Both the position numbers and the translations under genes were made by a program. A DNA stretch of 52,953 bases from Prevotella sp. GTDB taxonomy: Bacteria > Bacteroidota > Bacteroidia > Bacteroidales > Bacteroidaceae. Position 1 is the stretch's first letter, and the number at the start of each line of letters is the position of its first letter. Where the stretch lies: NCBI GenBank assembly GCA_022486815.1, contig JAKVJW010000019.1, positions 1-52,953 of the forward strand, in the 5' to 3' direction. Below are positions 41,863 to 50,936 of this stretch, one piece after another. Below the pieces are notes generated by a model. That model ran no database searches. It was not told the DNA's origin and worked only from the letters and a program-made list of their open reading frames with translations.

Positions 41863-43443
41863 ATGATGAAGACAAAATATATTTTAGCGGCTTTGGCGCT
41901 GGGAGCGATGCCAGCCGCAGCTCAGGAGACTTATCAGGATGCTAAACTGATGGAAACTGATCTGAATGGAACAGCCCGCTATATAGGAATGGGTGGTGCC
42001 ATGGAGGCATTAGGAGCTGATCTTTCTACGATTACTTCCAACCCTGCCGGTATCGGTCTTTTCCGTAAAAGTGTTATAAATGTTACCGGTGGAATGGTTA
42101 TGCAGACCGATGCTAAGACCAGTCTCAATGCGAATGGTATCAATTTTCATTTCACAGGTCATTCCAATCTCCCAAGTTTTGATCAGGGTGGTTTTGTCTG
42201 GTCTTCACGGACAGGACGGAATTCCTATTTGAACTTAGCCTTTAATTATCATAAAAGTCGTAATTTTGATCAGATCCTGAGTGCCACAAATACGATGACT
42301 TATGCTTCACAGAACAAACTTTCTGCTATAAAGGATCGTACGCTTCCCTCAAATGCAGAATGGGCATGGAATGGGGTAGACCATAATTATAGCCAGGTCA
42401 TGGGCAAGACCGATCCGGATGCCAATAAAAATTCTTATTTGGAGTATCTGGATGGTTCGGCTTTCGCTTTCGGACAGTATGCTCATGGCTATATCGGTGA
42501 GTATGACTTCAACGTCAGCGGGAATCTTCATAACCGAGTCTTCCTGGGATTGACTTTTGGTATTCATGATGTTCATTTTAATAGTCAGAGCTATTATACT
42601 GAGAATTTGGACAAGGGTGCTATTTCTAATGTGTGGGAGCACCTTCGGATTACCGGAACCGGCTATGACGCAAAGTTGGGTGCCATCTTCTGTCCTATAG
42701 AAAATTCTCCGTTTCGTATCGGTGTCTATATCAGTACTCCGACATATTATGACTTGACGATGAATGGATGGAATGATATGACGATGACTGGCCCTGATGG
42801 GACAGGAAAAGTAGTTAGCCGAAGCCCGACTGATCCGGCTTATGCCGATTATGATTTCAAGATCTATTCTCCATGGAAATTCGGCGTATCCCTTGGACAC
42901 ACCATAGGCAATTATCTTGCATTAGGTGCTACTTACGAATATGCTGATTATGGAAGTATAGATAATCGTATCAATGATGGCAGTTATGAAGATTGGTACG
43001 GAAATACTTATGATAATTCCCATAGTGACGGCAGGATGAACGATAATACAGAAAATGTATTGAAGGGAGTCAGCACGGTCAAACTCGGTATTGAGTATAA
43101 ACCTATTCAGGAGGTTGCCTTCCGCATCGGATACAACTATTTGTCTCCGATGTTTAATAAGAATGGCTTCCGGGATGGTTCTCTTGAATCTCCGGGTGTA
43201 GCTACGGCTATGTCTACAGACTATACAAACTGGAAAAGTACGAATCGCTTCACTTGTGGCGTAGGTTATCAGTTGAACCAGTTTTCTATTGATTTTGCTT
43301 ATCAGTACAGTCAGACCAATGGTGATTTCTTCCCGTTCATGAGTGTTTATGAAAGTGATGCTGCTCATAGTAATGTGGTAGATGCTTCCAAGGTAAGCCT
43401 GAAACGTAATCAACTGGCCCTTACTATTGGTTATAGATTTTGA
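41863..43443 (+). CDS. FadL/OMPP1-family outer-membrane transport protein
   Basis: This 526-residue protein has a signal peptide (M-M-K-T-K-Y then A-A-L-A-L-G-A-M-P-A-A-A-Q) and an early conserved plug-type region (T-A-R-Y-I-G-M-G-G-A-M-E-A-L-G-A-D-L-S-T-I-T-S-N-P-A, around 37-62). Such N-P-A-G-I motifs mark FadL/OMPP1/TodX proteins, which form 14-strand barrels that move hydrophobic compounds across the outer membrane; some relatives are called hemin receptors. The rest is rich in alternating polar and aromatic residues and ends in L-A-L-T-I-G-Y-R-F, with a C-terminal Phe typical of barrels. The substrate is unknown. Either of two adjacent ATGs (41863 or 41866) may start it. Confidence 0.85.
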   Translation: MMKTKYILAALALGAMPAAAQETYQDAKLMETDLNGTARYIGMGGAMEALGADLSTITSNPAGIGLFRKSVINVTGGMVMQTDAKTSLNANGINFHFTGHSNLPSFDQGGFVWSSRTGRNSYLNLAFNYHKSRNFDQILSATNTMTYASQNKLSAIKDRTLPSNAEWAWNGVDHNYSQVMGKTDPDANKNSYLEYLDGSAFAFGQYAHGYIGEYDFNVSGNLHNRVFLGLTFGIHDVHFNSQSYYTENLDKGAISNVWEHLRITGTGYDAKLGAIFCPIENSPFRIGVYISTPTYYDLTMNGWNDMTMTGPDGTGKVVSRSPTDPAYADYDFKIYSPWKFGVSLGHTIGNYLALGATYEYADYGSIDNRINDGSYEDWYGNTYDNSHSDGRMNDNTENVLKGVSTVKLGIEYKPIQEVAFRIGYNYLSPMFNKNGFRDGSLESPGVATAMSTDYTNWKSTNRFTCGVGYQLNQFSIDFAYQYSQTNGDFFPFMSVYESDAAHSNVVDASKVSLKRNQLALTIGYRF

Positions 43444-43521
43444 TAGGATTGATTAATAGAGCAAGGAATGGATAAAATCTAAAGTCAAAGTTTCTTGTAA
43501 TCTGAATAATAAAACGATATT

Positions 43522-43557
43522 CCCGATGTTGACATTGAAGTCTGCATCGGGTTTTTT
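43522..43557 (+). terminator. Rho-independent terminator after the FadL-like gene
   Basis: CCCGATG (43522-43528) and CATCGGG (43545-43551) pair perfectly, followed by six T residues. It ends rightward transcription from the secreted protein and FadL-like gene pair. The rest of 43444-43648 shows nothing notable. Confidence 0.8.
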
Positions 43558-43648
43558 GTGGTGATGAGGATAGGATATCCTAAGATATAATCTCCATGAT
43601 AGGTTCTTGATTGCTGGATATTTGTTTTGCAGATACCGATGAAATCAA

Positions 43649-43680
43649 CTTGCTGAACTGAAAATTTTTATTTACCTTTG
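43649..43680 (+). promoter_or_regulatory. Promoter of the GHL10-like gene
   Basis: TACCTTTG (43673-43680) with CTTG (43649-43652) 20 bases upstream. The start near 43686 leaves a leader of about 15 bases before the ATG at 43701. Confidence 0.6.
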
Positions 43681-43700
43681 CCCCCAACAAAATATTGATC

Positions 43701-45185
43701 ATGAAAAAAATAGCTCTCTTCGTTTTATTGTGTTTAACCAGTCTGTCTCTTTTTTCTCAAAATAAGAGAGAATTCCGAGGTGCCTGGATCCAATGCGTCA
43801 ATGGCCAGTTCATTGGCATGTCTACGGAGCAAATCCAAAGAATGCTTTCGTCTCAATTGGATTCCTTACAGAAGGATGGCGTTAATGCCATATTCTTTCA
43901 GGTACGCCCTGAATGTGATGCACTTTATGATTCAAAGTTGGAGCCCTGGAGTCGTTTTCTTACAGGGAAACAGGGGCAGGCTCCGTCACCATATTGGGAT
44001 CCATTGCAATGGATGATAGAGCAGTGTCATAAAAGAGGTATGGAACTTCATGCCTGGCTCAATCCTTTCAGAGCCAAGACGGCAACAACCAACGAACTGT
44101 CTAACCGTCATATCGTCATCAGGCGTCCCGATCTGGTCTTCAGTTATGGGGGCCAGTTTATCTTGAATCCCGGTATACCGGAGGTAAGAGATTATATCTG
44201 CAAGGTTATTGATGATATTGTCAGTCGTTATGATGTTGATGGCATTCATATAGATGATTATTTCTATCCTTATCCGGTAGCCAGCCAGACTATTCCCGAC
44301 GAGGAGCAGTATAGGAAGGATCCCCGTGGATTTACGACTATCGGCGATTGGAGAAGAGACAATGTCAATCTGTTTATCAAACAGTTGTCTGCTACGATTC
44401 ATTATCGTAAGCCATGGGTAAAGTTTGGTGTTAGTCCATTTGGTATTTATCGGAACAAGAAGAGCAGTCCGGCAGGTTCGGCTACAAATGGTCTTCAGGA
44501 TTATGATGACCTTTATGCCGATGTCCTCTTATGGGTCAATAACGGGTGGGTCGATTACTGTGCTCCTCAACTCTACTGGCAGATTGGTCATCCTGCAGCA
44601 GACTATTCCGTTTTGATTAAATGGTGGAATCAGAATGCAGGAAACCGTCCTTTATATATAGGTGAAGATGTGATCAGAACAACCCGGTATGCTGATCCTG
44701 AAAACCCCAGATCTAACCAGATGCCAGCTAAATTCCGTTTACATGCGCAGAACAAAAATGTGAAGGGAACAGTGCTTTGGTATGCCAAGGCTGTAGTAGA
44801 TAATGTGGGAAATTATGGACATGCTCTTCGTCAGTATTATTGGAAATATCCGGCTTTGCCTCCGAAGATGCCTTTCCTGGATGATAAAGATCCGAAGCAT
44901 CCCAAGAGAGTGAAGATGACGTGGACTGCCAAGGGACCCTTCCTTACCTGGAGAAGTCCGAAAGCGAAGAAATGGGGTGATGTCGTTAATCGCTATGTCG
45001 TGTATCAATTTGACAAAGGTGAGAAGATCAACCTTGATGATCCTTCAAAAATCAAGATGATTACGTATGGCACGAATTATCCATTGCCCTATGTGATGGG
45101 GAAAAATAAAGTGACTTATGTCGTGACTGCCCTGGACCGTGTAGGTAATGAGAGCAAAGGTGCCAAGAAAAAGTTAAAACTATGA
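43701..45185 (+). CDS. Glycosyl hydrolase-like 10 family protein (GHL10, DUF187)
   Basis: This 494-residue secreted protein has a signal peptide (M-K-K-I-A-L-F to F-S-Q). The catalytic-type barrel starts with R-E-F-R-G-A-W-I-Q and contains A-I-F-F-Q-V-R-P-E-C-D-A-L-Y, H-A-W-L-N-P-F-R, V-D-G-I-H-I-D-D-Y-F-Y-P and Y-C-A-P-Q-L-Y-W-Q, all marks of the GHL10 (PF02638) family, many of which are linked to glycan or peptidoglycan cleavage. A C-terminal fibronectin-like part (about 405-494) follows. The ATG at 43701 is preferred to a TTG two codons earlier. A strong terminator follows. Confidence 0.88.
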   Translation: MKKIALFVLLCLTSLSLFSQNKREFRGAWIQCVNGQFIGMSTEQIQRMLSSQLDSLQKDGVNAIFFQVRPECDALYDSKLEPWSRFLTGKQGQAPSPYWDPLQWMIEQCHKRGMELHAWLNPFRAKTATTNELSNRHIVIRRPDLVFSYGGQFILNPGIPEVRDYICKVIDDIVSRYDVDGIHIDDYFYPYPVASQTIPDEEQYRKDPRGFTTIGDWRRDNVNLFIKQLSATIHYRKPWVKFGVSPFGIYRNKKSSPAGSATNGLQDYDDLYADVLLWVNNGWVDYCAPQLYWQIGHPAADYSVLIKWWNQNAGNRPLYIGEDVIRTTRYADPENPRSNQMPAKFRLHAQNKNVKGTVLWYAKAVVDNVGNYGHALRQYYWKYPALPPKMPFLDDKDPKHPKRVKMTWTAKGPFLTWRSPKAKKWGDVVNRYVVYQFDKGEKINLDDPSKIKMITYGTNYPLPYVMGKNKVTYVVTALDRVGNESKGAKKKLKL

Positions 45186-45204
45186 ATACCCTGGAATTTT
45201 AGAT

Positions 45205-45250
45205 AAAAAACGGAGGATAATAAATCAAATGATTTTATCCTCCGTTTTTT
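45205..45250. terminator. Bidirectional terminator
   Basis: A stem of AAAACGGAGGATAA (45207-45220) with TTATCCTCCGTTTT (45235-45248) around a 14-base loop, flanked by A and T runs, works in both directions. It separates the rightward GHL10-like gene from the leftward small gene. Confidence 0.9.
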
Positions 45251-45270
45251 GTTTTTATTTTAGAGTAAGT

Positions 45271-45711
45271 TTATTCCTTCATCAAGTGTTTGAGAAAGTT
45301 GTCCAGATCCTTGTCCAGTCCCGGCATGATGTCACCTCCTATGATTACGGTATCATCATCTGCGACATAGAGCTCGGCAATCGTTTCTTTGTCTTCATTT
45401 TCAAGTACGAAACTATAGGGCTTCATGATGCTTAGATGGTCTATGACACAAGCATGCTTCTTGAGTTTTACGCGGAGTAACTCTGTAACTTCATCGTAGA
45501 AATTTTCATCATTGTTGTCTATCCACTGTTCGACTACACAACGCGTGATTTCATTTTCATCATCATCAAAAGCTCGGAGTTCTCCGCTTTCTTGATCAAC
45601 CCTTACGTGAATGTCTGTTAAAAGAGAAGCCTCATTCTCGGCCGGAAATTTTTGAACTATTTTGTTGATAAAACGTTCGACCTGCAGAATTGTTTGTTCC
45701 GTTGATTTCAT
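45271..45711 (-). CDS. Conserved acidic protein of unknown function
   Basis: This 146-residue protein has no signal peptide or membrane helix and is rich in Asp and Glu (for example D-D-D-E-N-E-I near residue 49). It has R-F-I-N-K-I-V-Q-K-F near the start and L-Y-V-A-D-D-D-T-V-I-I-G-G-D-I-M-P-G-L near the end. I know no named family. It stands alone, with a TATCTTTG promoter box at 45737-45744, between a bidirectional terminator and the divergent rnf operon. Confidence 0.65.
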   Translation of the reverse strand: MKSTEQTILQVERFINKIVQKFPAENEASLLTDIHVRVDQESGELRAFDDDENEITRCVVEQWIDNNDENFYDEVTELLRVKLKKHACVIDHLSIMKPYSFVLENEDKETIAELYVADDDTVIIGGDIMPGLDKDLDNFLKHLMKE

Positions 45712-45736
45712 ATTATTTGACCTTGATAAATTCGTA

Positions 45737-45768
45737 CAAAGATAGATGATTTTCGTGAGAAAGGCAAT
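45737..45768 (-). promoter_or_regulatory. Promoter of the acidic-protein gene
   Basis: On the leftward strand, TATCTTTG (45737-45744) has an ATTG (45765-45768) 20 bases upstream. The start near 45731 leaves a leader of about 20 bases. Confidence 0.55.
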
Positions 45769-45804
45769 GTTTTGGAGATATTTTATGTAAAAAAAAATCT
45801 TTTT

Positions 45805-45836
45805 CTTGCTTTTTCATAGAATTAATGTTATCTTTG
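45805..45836 (+). promoter_or_regulatory. Promoter of the rnf operon
   Basis: CTTG (45805-45808), a 20-base spacer and TATCTTTG (45829-45836) fit the consensus with one mismatch. The -7 box overlaps the ATG at 45825 that opens a longer frame, which supports the ATG at 45885 as the true start of the first gene. Confidence 0.65.
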
Positions 45837-45884
45837 CATGACAAACTATTACTTGAAAATTACTTAAGGCGATCAATAAATAAA

Positions 45885-46304
45885 ATGGCTGACAAAGTCA
45901 CTCATACAGGAATTATAGATTCCATAGACGGGGATTGTATACACGTACGTATTCTTCAGGCTTCAGCTTGCGGAGCATGTCGTATAGCTAGTCATTGTAA
46001 TGCTTCTGATACTCGTGAAAAATATATTGATGTGAAGGCTCCTTATGCCAGTAAGCATCATGTGGGAGAATCCGTTGTGATTAGCACTGATGGACATACT
46101 GCCAGACGGGCCACGGTGATTGCCTATGTAATCCCATTGGTTCTGATGGTCCTTACTTTGGTCCTGGTTCTTAGATTTTCTCATAATGAGGGCATGGCCG
46201 CATTATCGGGAATAGGTATTCTGATTCCTTATTATTTTATTGTTTTTCTTTTGAGAAAAAAGATTTCTTCAGAAGTAAAATTTCAGCTTGAAACGGATTC
46301 CTGA
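45885..46304 (+). CDS. rseC: RseC-like protein, first gene of the rnf operon
   Basis: This 139-residue protein matches the RseC/MucC family: an N-terminal cytoplasmic domain with a small cysteine cluster (Cys29, Cys32, Cys38 in A-C-G-A-C-R-I-A-S-H-C) followed by two membrane helices (about 78-98 and 105-125). In enterobacteria RseC takes part with the Rsx/Rnf complex in reducing SoxR; here the pairing with rnf genes suggests a link to the complex. It is 28 bases from rnfB. The earlier ATG at 45825 is excluded because the promoter overlaps it. Confidence 0.85.
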   Translation: MADKVTHTGIIDSIDGDCIHVRILQASACGACRIASHCNASDTREKYIDVKAPYASKHHVGESVVISTDGHTARRATVIAYVIPLVLMVLTLVLVLRFSHNEGMAALSGIGILIPYYFIVFLLRKKISSEVKFQLETDS

Positions 46305-46332
46305 GAAGTGTAAAAAGATAATTGATGATATT

Positions 46333-47232
46333 ATGAACATGATTTTAAGTGCCGTTCTGGTCTTGGGGGCTATAGCCTTGATCGCGTCTGTGGTCTTGTA
46401 TTTCGTTTCCAGAAAATTTGCGGTTAAGGAAGATCCACGAACAGAAAAAGTTACTGACTTATTGCCGGGAGCCAATTGCGGTGGCTGTGGCCATACCGGT
46501 TGTTCGGCGATGGCAAAAGCACTTGTTGAGGGTGCTGATCAGGGCTCAATTGGTGGAATGTACTGTCCCGTAGGAGGTGATCAGGTGATGTCTCAAATAG
46601 CGGATTTTCTGGGGATGGCTGTATCAGAAAAGGATCCGAAGGTAGCTGTCGTTCGCTGTAACGGAACTTGCGAACACAGGCCTCGGCTGGCTGTATATGA
46701 CGGTTTGCACACTTGTGCGGCCATGAATAGCTGTGGACGAGGTGAAACGGGATGCAGTTATGGTTGTTTAGGCTGTGGCGATTGTGTCGCAGCGTGTCAG
46801 TTTGATGCGATTCATATCAATCCTGAAACCGGTCTTCCTGAAGTGGATGAAGAACGCTGTACGAGTTGTGGAGCATGCGTAAAGGCTTGTCCAAGAAATA
46901 TTATCGAACTTCGTAAGAAAGGTCCTAAAGGCCGTCGCATTTATGTACAATGTGTCAATAAAAATCCAGGCAGACTGGCTCGGGCAGTGTGTTCTGCAGC
47001 TTGTATCGGTTGTGGCAAATGTCAGAAAGTCTGTCAGTTTGATGCGATTACCATCATTGATCATCTGAGTTATATCGATCCTGACAAGTGCCGGTTATGC
47101 ACTAAATGTGTTGACGAATGCCCTACGGGAGCTATCATAAAAATCAATTTTCCGATTCTTCATCAGCATTTAAAAGTCAAAAAAGTTGAAGTTTCTAAGC
47201 AACCTGAAGAGCAAGAAGAAGTAAAAGCATGA
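46333..47232 (+). CDS. rnfB: Rnf complex subunit B, polyferredoxin
   Basis: This 299-residue subunit has an N-terminal membrane helix (about 5-25) and a first cluster-binding motif with Cys49, Cys52, Cys57 and Cys78 (N-C-G-G-C-G-H-T-G-C). Several ferredoxin-type motifs follow: C-L-G-C-G-D-C-V-A-A-C, C-T-S-C-G-A-C-V-K-A-C-P, C-I-G-C-G-K-C-Q-K-V-C and C-R-L-C-T-K-C-V-D-E-C-P. It accepts electrons from ferredoxin and hands them into the membrane complex. I use the ATG at 46333, though 46339 is also possible; the TTG at 46288 overlaps rseC. The TGA overlaps the rnfC ATG. Confidence 0.95.
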   Translation: MNMILSAVLVLGAIALIASVVLYFVSRKFAVKEDPRTEKVTDLLPGANCGGCGHTGCSAMAKALVEGADQGSIGGMYCPVGGDQVMSQIADFLGMAVSEKDPKVAVVRCNGTCEHRPRLAVYDGLHTCAAMNSCGRGETGCSYGCLGCGDCVAACQFDAIHINPETGLPEVDEERCTSCGACVKACPRNIIELRKKGPKGRRIYVQCVNKNPGRLARAVCSAACIGCGKCQKVCQFDAITIIDHLSYIDPDKCRLCTKCVDECPTGAIIKINFPILHQHLKVKKVEVSKQPEEQEEVKA

Positions 47233-48623
47233 AATTACATACATTTAAAATTGGCGGTGTTCATCCCCTGGAATATAAGATCACTGCCGAAAGTCCTGTA
47301 CAAAAGGCCGAGTTGCCTGAAAAAGCCATATTCCCATTGAACCAACATATCGGTGCCTTGGCCAAACCTGTTGTCAAGAAAGGTGATCAGGTCAAGGTCG
47401 GCAGTTTACTTGCTGAGGCCGGTGGTTTTGTCAGTGCTCCTATTTACAGTTCCGTTTCAGGGACTGTTGTTGAAATCGGTAAGTCCATTGATGCTACCGG
47501 TTATTTACAACCTTCCATTATCGTTCAGGTAGAAGGTGATGAATGGGATCCGGGTATTGACCGTAGTGAACAGTTGGAAAAACTTTCTGACCATCCTGAA
47601 TATACTGCAGAGGTGATCGCCAGTCGTATTCGTATGGCCGGTGTGACAGGCATGGGAGGCGCAAGTTTCCCGACAACGGTCAAATTGAGTCCTCCTCCCG
47701 GGACAAAGGCTGAATGTATCATTCTTAATGGAGTGGAATGTGAACCGTACATCACTTCAGACTATCGTCTGATGATGGAACATCCGGATGAACTTCTTGT
47801 CGGTCTTGATTTATTGATGAAGGCTGCAAAAGTTGAGAAGGGATATATTGGTATAGAAGAAAACAAACCGGAAGCAATTCGACTGTTAACGGAGAAGACG
47901 GCTGGTGATCCCCGTGTGGAGATTATTCCGCTCGCCATGAAATATCCTCAAGGTGGTGAGAAGCAATTGGTAGATGCTGTGATCAACCGGCAGATACCTG
48001 CTCCCCCTGCACTTCCTGTACATGTCGGAGCTATTGTCCAGAATGTCGGTACCGCTGTGGCGGTCTATCAGGCAGTGATGAAAAATAAACCCCTCATCGA
48101 ACGACTGGTGACCGTCAGTGGAAAAAGGATAACTCATCCGGGTAATTTTCAAGTCAGATTGGGAACCCCATTCCGTCAGTTGATTAAAGCATGTGGGGGA
48201 TTGCCTGACGGAGATAATAAAGTCCTTGCCGGTGGTCCAATGATGGGTAAAGCCGTCGTATCTTTGGATGTTCCTGTCTGTAAGGGTACTAATGCTGTCA
48301 CGGTCCTTAGTGGATCGGATGCCCGTAGGAAAACGCCTCAGCCTTGTATCCGGTGTGGCAAATGTGTCTCCGCTTGTCCGATGGGACTGGAGCCTTATCT
48401 TTTGGCCACCCTTTCCGCATTCAAGCAGTATGACCGTCTGGAAGCAGAAGAAGTGACCAGTTGTATTTCTTGTGGTTCCTGTCAATATACTTGTCCTGCA
48501 CATCGCCCTATACTTGATAATATCCTGCAAGGCAAGTCGGTTGTCATGGGAAAGATCAAAGCTCGTTCCAAGGCAAAAAAGCCAGCGACTAAAACAACCG
48601 GTCCGTCATCTGTTATTTCTTAG
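47229..48623 (+). CDS. rnfC: Rnf complex subunit C
   Basis: At 464 residues this is RnfC, the NADH-side subunit. The N-terminal part (about 1-110, barrel-sandwich type with G-A-L-A-K-P-V-V-K-K-G-D-Q-V) is followed by a nucleotide/flavin-binding Rossmann part (G-M-G-G-A-S-F-P-T-T-V-K near 137, N-G-V-E-C-E-P-Y). The C-terminal ferredoxin motifs are C-I-R-C-G-K-C-V-S-A-C-P-M and C-I-S-C-G-S-C-Q-Y-T-C-P. It links NADH with the ferredoxin side. The start overlaps rnfB by four bases, implying coupling. Confidence 0.96.
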   Translation: MKLHTFKIGGVHPLEYKITAESPVQKAELPEKAIFPLNQHIGALAKPVVKKGDQVKVGSLLAEAGGFVSAPIYSSVSGTVVEIGKSIDATGYLQPSIIVQVEGDEWDPGIDRSEQLEKLSDHPEYTAEVIASRIRMAGVTGMGGASFPTTVKLSPPPGTKAECIILNGVECEPYITSDYRLMMEHPDELLVGLDLLMKAAKVEKGYIGIEENKPEAIRLLTEKTAGDPRVEIIPLAMKYPQGGEKQLVDAVINRQIPAPPALPVHVGAIVQNVGTAVAVYQAVMKNKPLIERLVTVSGKRITHPGNFQVRLGTPFRQLIKACGGLPDGDNKVLAGGPMMGKAVVSLDVPVCKGTNAVTVLSGSDARRKTPQPCIRCGKCVSACPMGLEPYLLATLSAFKQYDRLEAEEVTSCISCGSCQYTCPAHRPILDNILQGKSVVMGKIKARSKAKKPATKTTGPSSVIS

Positions 48624-48635
48624 TTTTTTATATAA

Positions 48636-49631
48636 ATGGGAAAATTAATAATATCACTTTCACCTCATGCTCACGGCAGTGATAGCGTAGAGAAGAATAT
48701 GTATGGGGTTATTATCGCACTGATACCAGCGATTATCGTGTCTTTGGTCTATTTTGGGGTAGGCTCTGCTGTTGTTTTATCGACGAGTGTAGCATCATGC
48801 GTGTTCTTTGAGTGGGCGATCTCAAAATATATCCTGAAGGTAAACCCTTCTCTTTCTGACGGTTCTGCTATCGTGACCGGACTTCTTCTGGCCATGAACC
48901 TGCCAAGTAATCTTCCGGTATGGATCATCCTGATCGGAGCGTTGGTAGCCATTGGCATAGGGAAAATGACCTTTGGAGGATTGGGGAACAATCCATTTAA
49001 CCCCGCTTTGGTAGGTCGCTGTTTCCTCTTGGTGAGTTTTCCGGTTCAGATGACCGTATGGCCGGTAGCCGGACAATTGACTTCTTATCTTGACGCACAG
49101 ACGGGCGCGACGCCTCTTGCTCTTATGAAGCATGCCATCAAGGCCGGTGATCCATCGATTCTCCATCAGTTGCCTTCTGCCACTCAGATGCTACTGGGTA
49201 CCAATCCGAACCTGGGACTAGGTTCAATAGGTGAGGTTTGCGCTGCGGCGCTGATCCTCGGATTGATATATATGTTATGGAAGAAAATCATCACTTGGCA
49301 TATCCCTATAACGATTATTGCTACTGTTTTTGTATTTTCAGGTTTGCTTCATCTGGCTAATCCTGTCTATGCCGATCCGTTGTCAGTGATTTTAAGTGGC
49401 GGATTGATGCTTGGAGCCATTTTCATGGCGACCGATTATGTTACTTCTCCGATGACTTACAAAGGACAGATTATCTATGGGGTTGCTATCGGTTTTCTCA
49501 CAGTCGTTATCCGTGACTGGGGAAGTTATCCGGAGGGAATGTCTTTTGCAATCCTGATTATGAATGCCTTTACTCCGCTTATCAATCACTATGTCAAACC
49601 CAGACGTTATGGAGAGCAGTTGAACAGTTAA
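48636..49631 (+). CDS. rnfD: Rnf complex subunit D, flavinylated
   Basis: This 331-residue membrane protein has about nine hydrophobic helices and the flavinylation signal D-x-x-T-G-A-T at residues 153-159 (D-A-Q-T-G-A-T-P-L-A); in family members the Thr at the end carries FMN through a phosphoester bond made by ApbE. D-G-S-A-I-V-T-G-L-L and N-P-F-N-P-A-L-V-G-R are other conserved blocks. It is cotranscribed with the other rnf genes. ApbE is not encoded in the window. Confidence 0.95.
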   Translation: MGKLIISLSPHAHGSDSVEKNMYGVIIALIPAIIVSLVYFGVGSAVVLSTSVASCVFFEWAISKYILKVNPSLSDGSAIVTGLLLAMNLPSNLPVWIILIGALVAIGIGKMTFGGLGNNPFNPALVGRCFLLVSFPVQMTVWPVAGQLTSYLDAQTGATPLALMKHAIKAGDPSILHQLPSATQMLLGTNPNLGLGSIGEVCAAALILGLIYMLWKKIITWHIPITIIATVFVFSGLLHLANPVYADPLSVILSGGLMLGAIFMATDYVTSPMTYKGQIIYGVAIGFLTVVIRDWGSYPEGMSFAILIMNAFTPLINHYVKPRRYGEQLNS

Positions 49632-49645
49632 AGGAAAGAAAAACT

Positions 49646-50323
49646 ATGAAAAAAATAGATTCATCATTAAAGAACATGGTGCTGGTTCTGGTTGGCATTT
49701 GCCTTGTGATCGGTTGCCTGCTAGCTCTCGCCAATCAGGTCACGAAAGGTCCGATAGCCCAGAAATCACGGAAACTTCTTGAGTCCGGTATCACCATGGT
49801 TATGAATGGAAATTGCCAGATGGCTTCTACGGATACGGTCAAACAGAATATCGACGGTAAGGAACATGTTTTTGTCATTCATAATACTACCCGTAATGGA
49901 AAACCATACGGAGCTGCAGTGGAAACATCCTCTAACAGTTTTGGCGGCCCATTGGAGATGTTAGTTGGATTTGACGAGAGTGGAACGATCCTCGGTTATA
50001 CGATTCTGAAAACTTCAGATACTCCGGGACTTGGGGCTAAGGCTGCTCAATGGTTCCAGAAAGGTCAAAAGGGAGATATCATCGGTAAGGTTCCCGGAAA
50101 TAACGGTCTGTCTGTCAGTAAGGATGGAGGCACTGTCGATGCTATTACAGCTTCTACCATTACCAGCCGGGCTTTCCTGAAAGCGGTCAATGAAGCATAC
50201 GGTGCCTATATGAGCAAAAAGTGTGATGCACATACCGGCGCTTCTCCCAAAAATGAGGAAGTAAAGTCTAAAGAAGTTGATTCGGCAACGGGGGCAACTG
50301 AACATATAAAAAAGGAAAAGTAA
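49646..50323 (+). CDS. rnfG: Rnf complex subunit G, FMN-binding
   Basis: This 225-residue protein has a single N-terminal membrane helix (about 10-30) and an FMN-binding domain with the signal D-A-I-T-A-S-T at 165-171, a variant of D-x-x-S-G-A-T seen in this clade as I recall, at the usual place before T-S-R-A-F-L-K-A-V. The C-terminal tail is unusual: it has D-A-H-T-G-A-S at 204-210 and an exact D-S-A-T-G-A-T at 212-218, both looking like ApbE signals. The tail is otherwise charged. It passes electrons within the complex and faces the periplasm. It is followed two bases later by rnfE. Confidence 0.94.
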   Translation: MKKIDSSLKNMVLVLVGICLVIGCLLALANQVTKGPIAQKSRKLLESGITMVMNGNCQMASTDTVKQNIDGKEHVFVIHNTTRNGKPYGAAVETSSNSFGGPLEMLVGFDESGTILGYTILKTSDTPGLGAKAAQWFQKGQKGDIIGKVPGNNGLSVSKDGGTVDAITASTITSRAFLKAVNEAYGAYMSKKCDAHTGASPKNEEVKSKEVDSATGATEHIKKEK

Positions 50324-50324
50324 T

Positions 50325-50918
50325 ATGAGCAATGGGAAAATATTTCTGAACGGACTGATCAAGGAAAATCCGACCTTTGTCCTTTTTCTGGGAATGTGTC
50401 CGACTTTGGCTACTACCACGAGTGCTATCAATGGTCTTTCTATGGGACTTTGCACAATGGCAGTCCTGGTCTGTACTAATTTTGTGATATCCTGTATCAA
50501 GAACATTACTCCAGACAAGGTGCACATCCCAGTATTCATTGTGGTCATTGCAGCTTTTGTATCCATACTTCAGATGTTTATGTCTGCATACGCGCCGGAT
50601 TCAATCAACAAGGCTCTTGGTATCTATATCCCTTTGATCGTAGTCAACTGCATCATTCTGGGACGTGCAGAAAGTTTTGCTTGTAAGCATACTCCGGTAG
50701 CCAGTATCCTTGACGGTCTGGGTATCGGACTGGGTTTTACCATTGCCTTGACTATATTGGGATGCATCCGTGAACTGCTTGGAGCGGGTTCGCTGTTTGG
50801 CGTTCACCTTCTGCCTGATGTGATGAACATTATTCTTTTTGTTTTACCTCCGGGAGCCTTTCTTTCGTTGGGTTATCTGGTGGCAATTATTAATAAAGTG
50901 AAGTCAAACAAGGACTGA
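50325..50918 (+). CDS. rnfE: Rnf complex subunit E
   Basis: This 197-residue integral membrane protein has six hydrophobic helices. It starts N-G-L-I-K-E-N-P-T-F-V-L-F-L-G-M-C-P-T-L-A, carrying a conserved Cys in the first helix, and has the family N-C-I-I-L-G-R-A-E block near residue 105. It pairs with RnfA in the membrane to form part of the ion path and a possible iron-sulfur site between them. Tandem with rnfG and rnfA. Confidence 0.95.
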   Translation: MSNGKIFLNGLIKENPTFVLFLGMCPTLATTTSAINGLSMGLCTMAVLVCTNFVISCIKNITPDKVHIPVFIVVIAAFVSILQMFMSAYAPDSINKALGIYIPLIVVNCIILGRAESFACKHTPVASILDGLGIGLGFTIALTILGCIRELLGAGSLFGVHLLPDVMNIILFVLPPGAFLSLGYLVAIINKVKSNKD

Positions 50919-50936
50919 GACTAAAAATAAACGATC

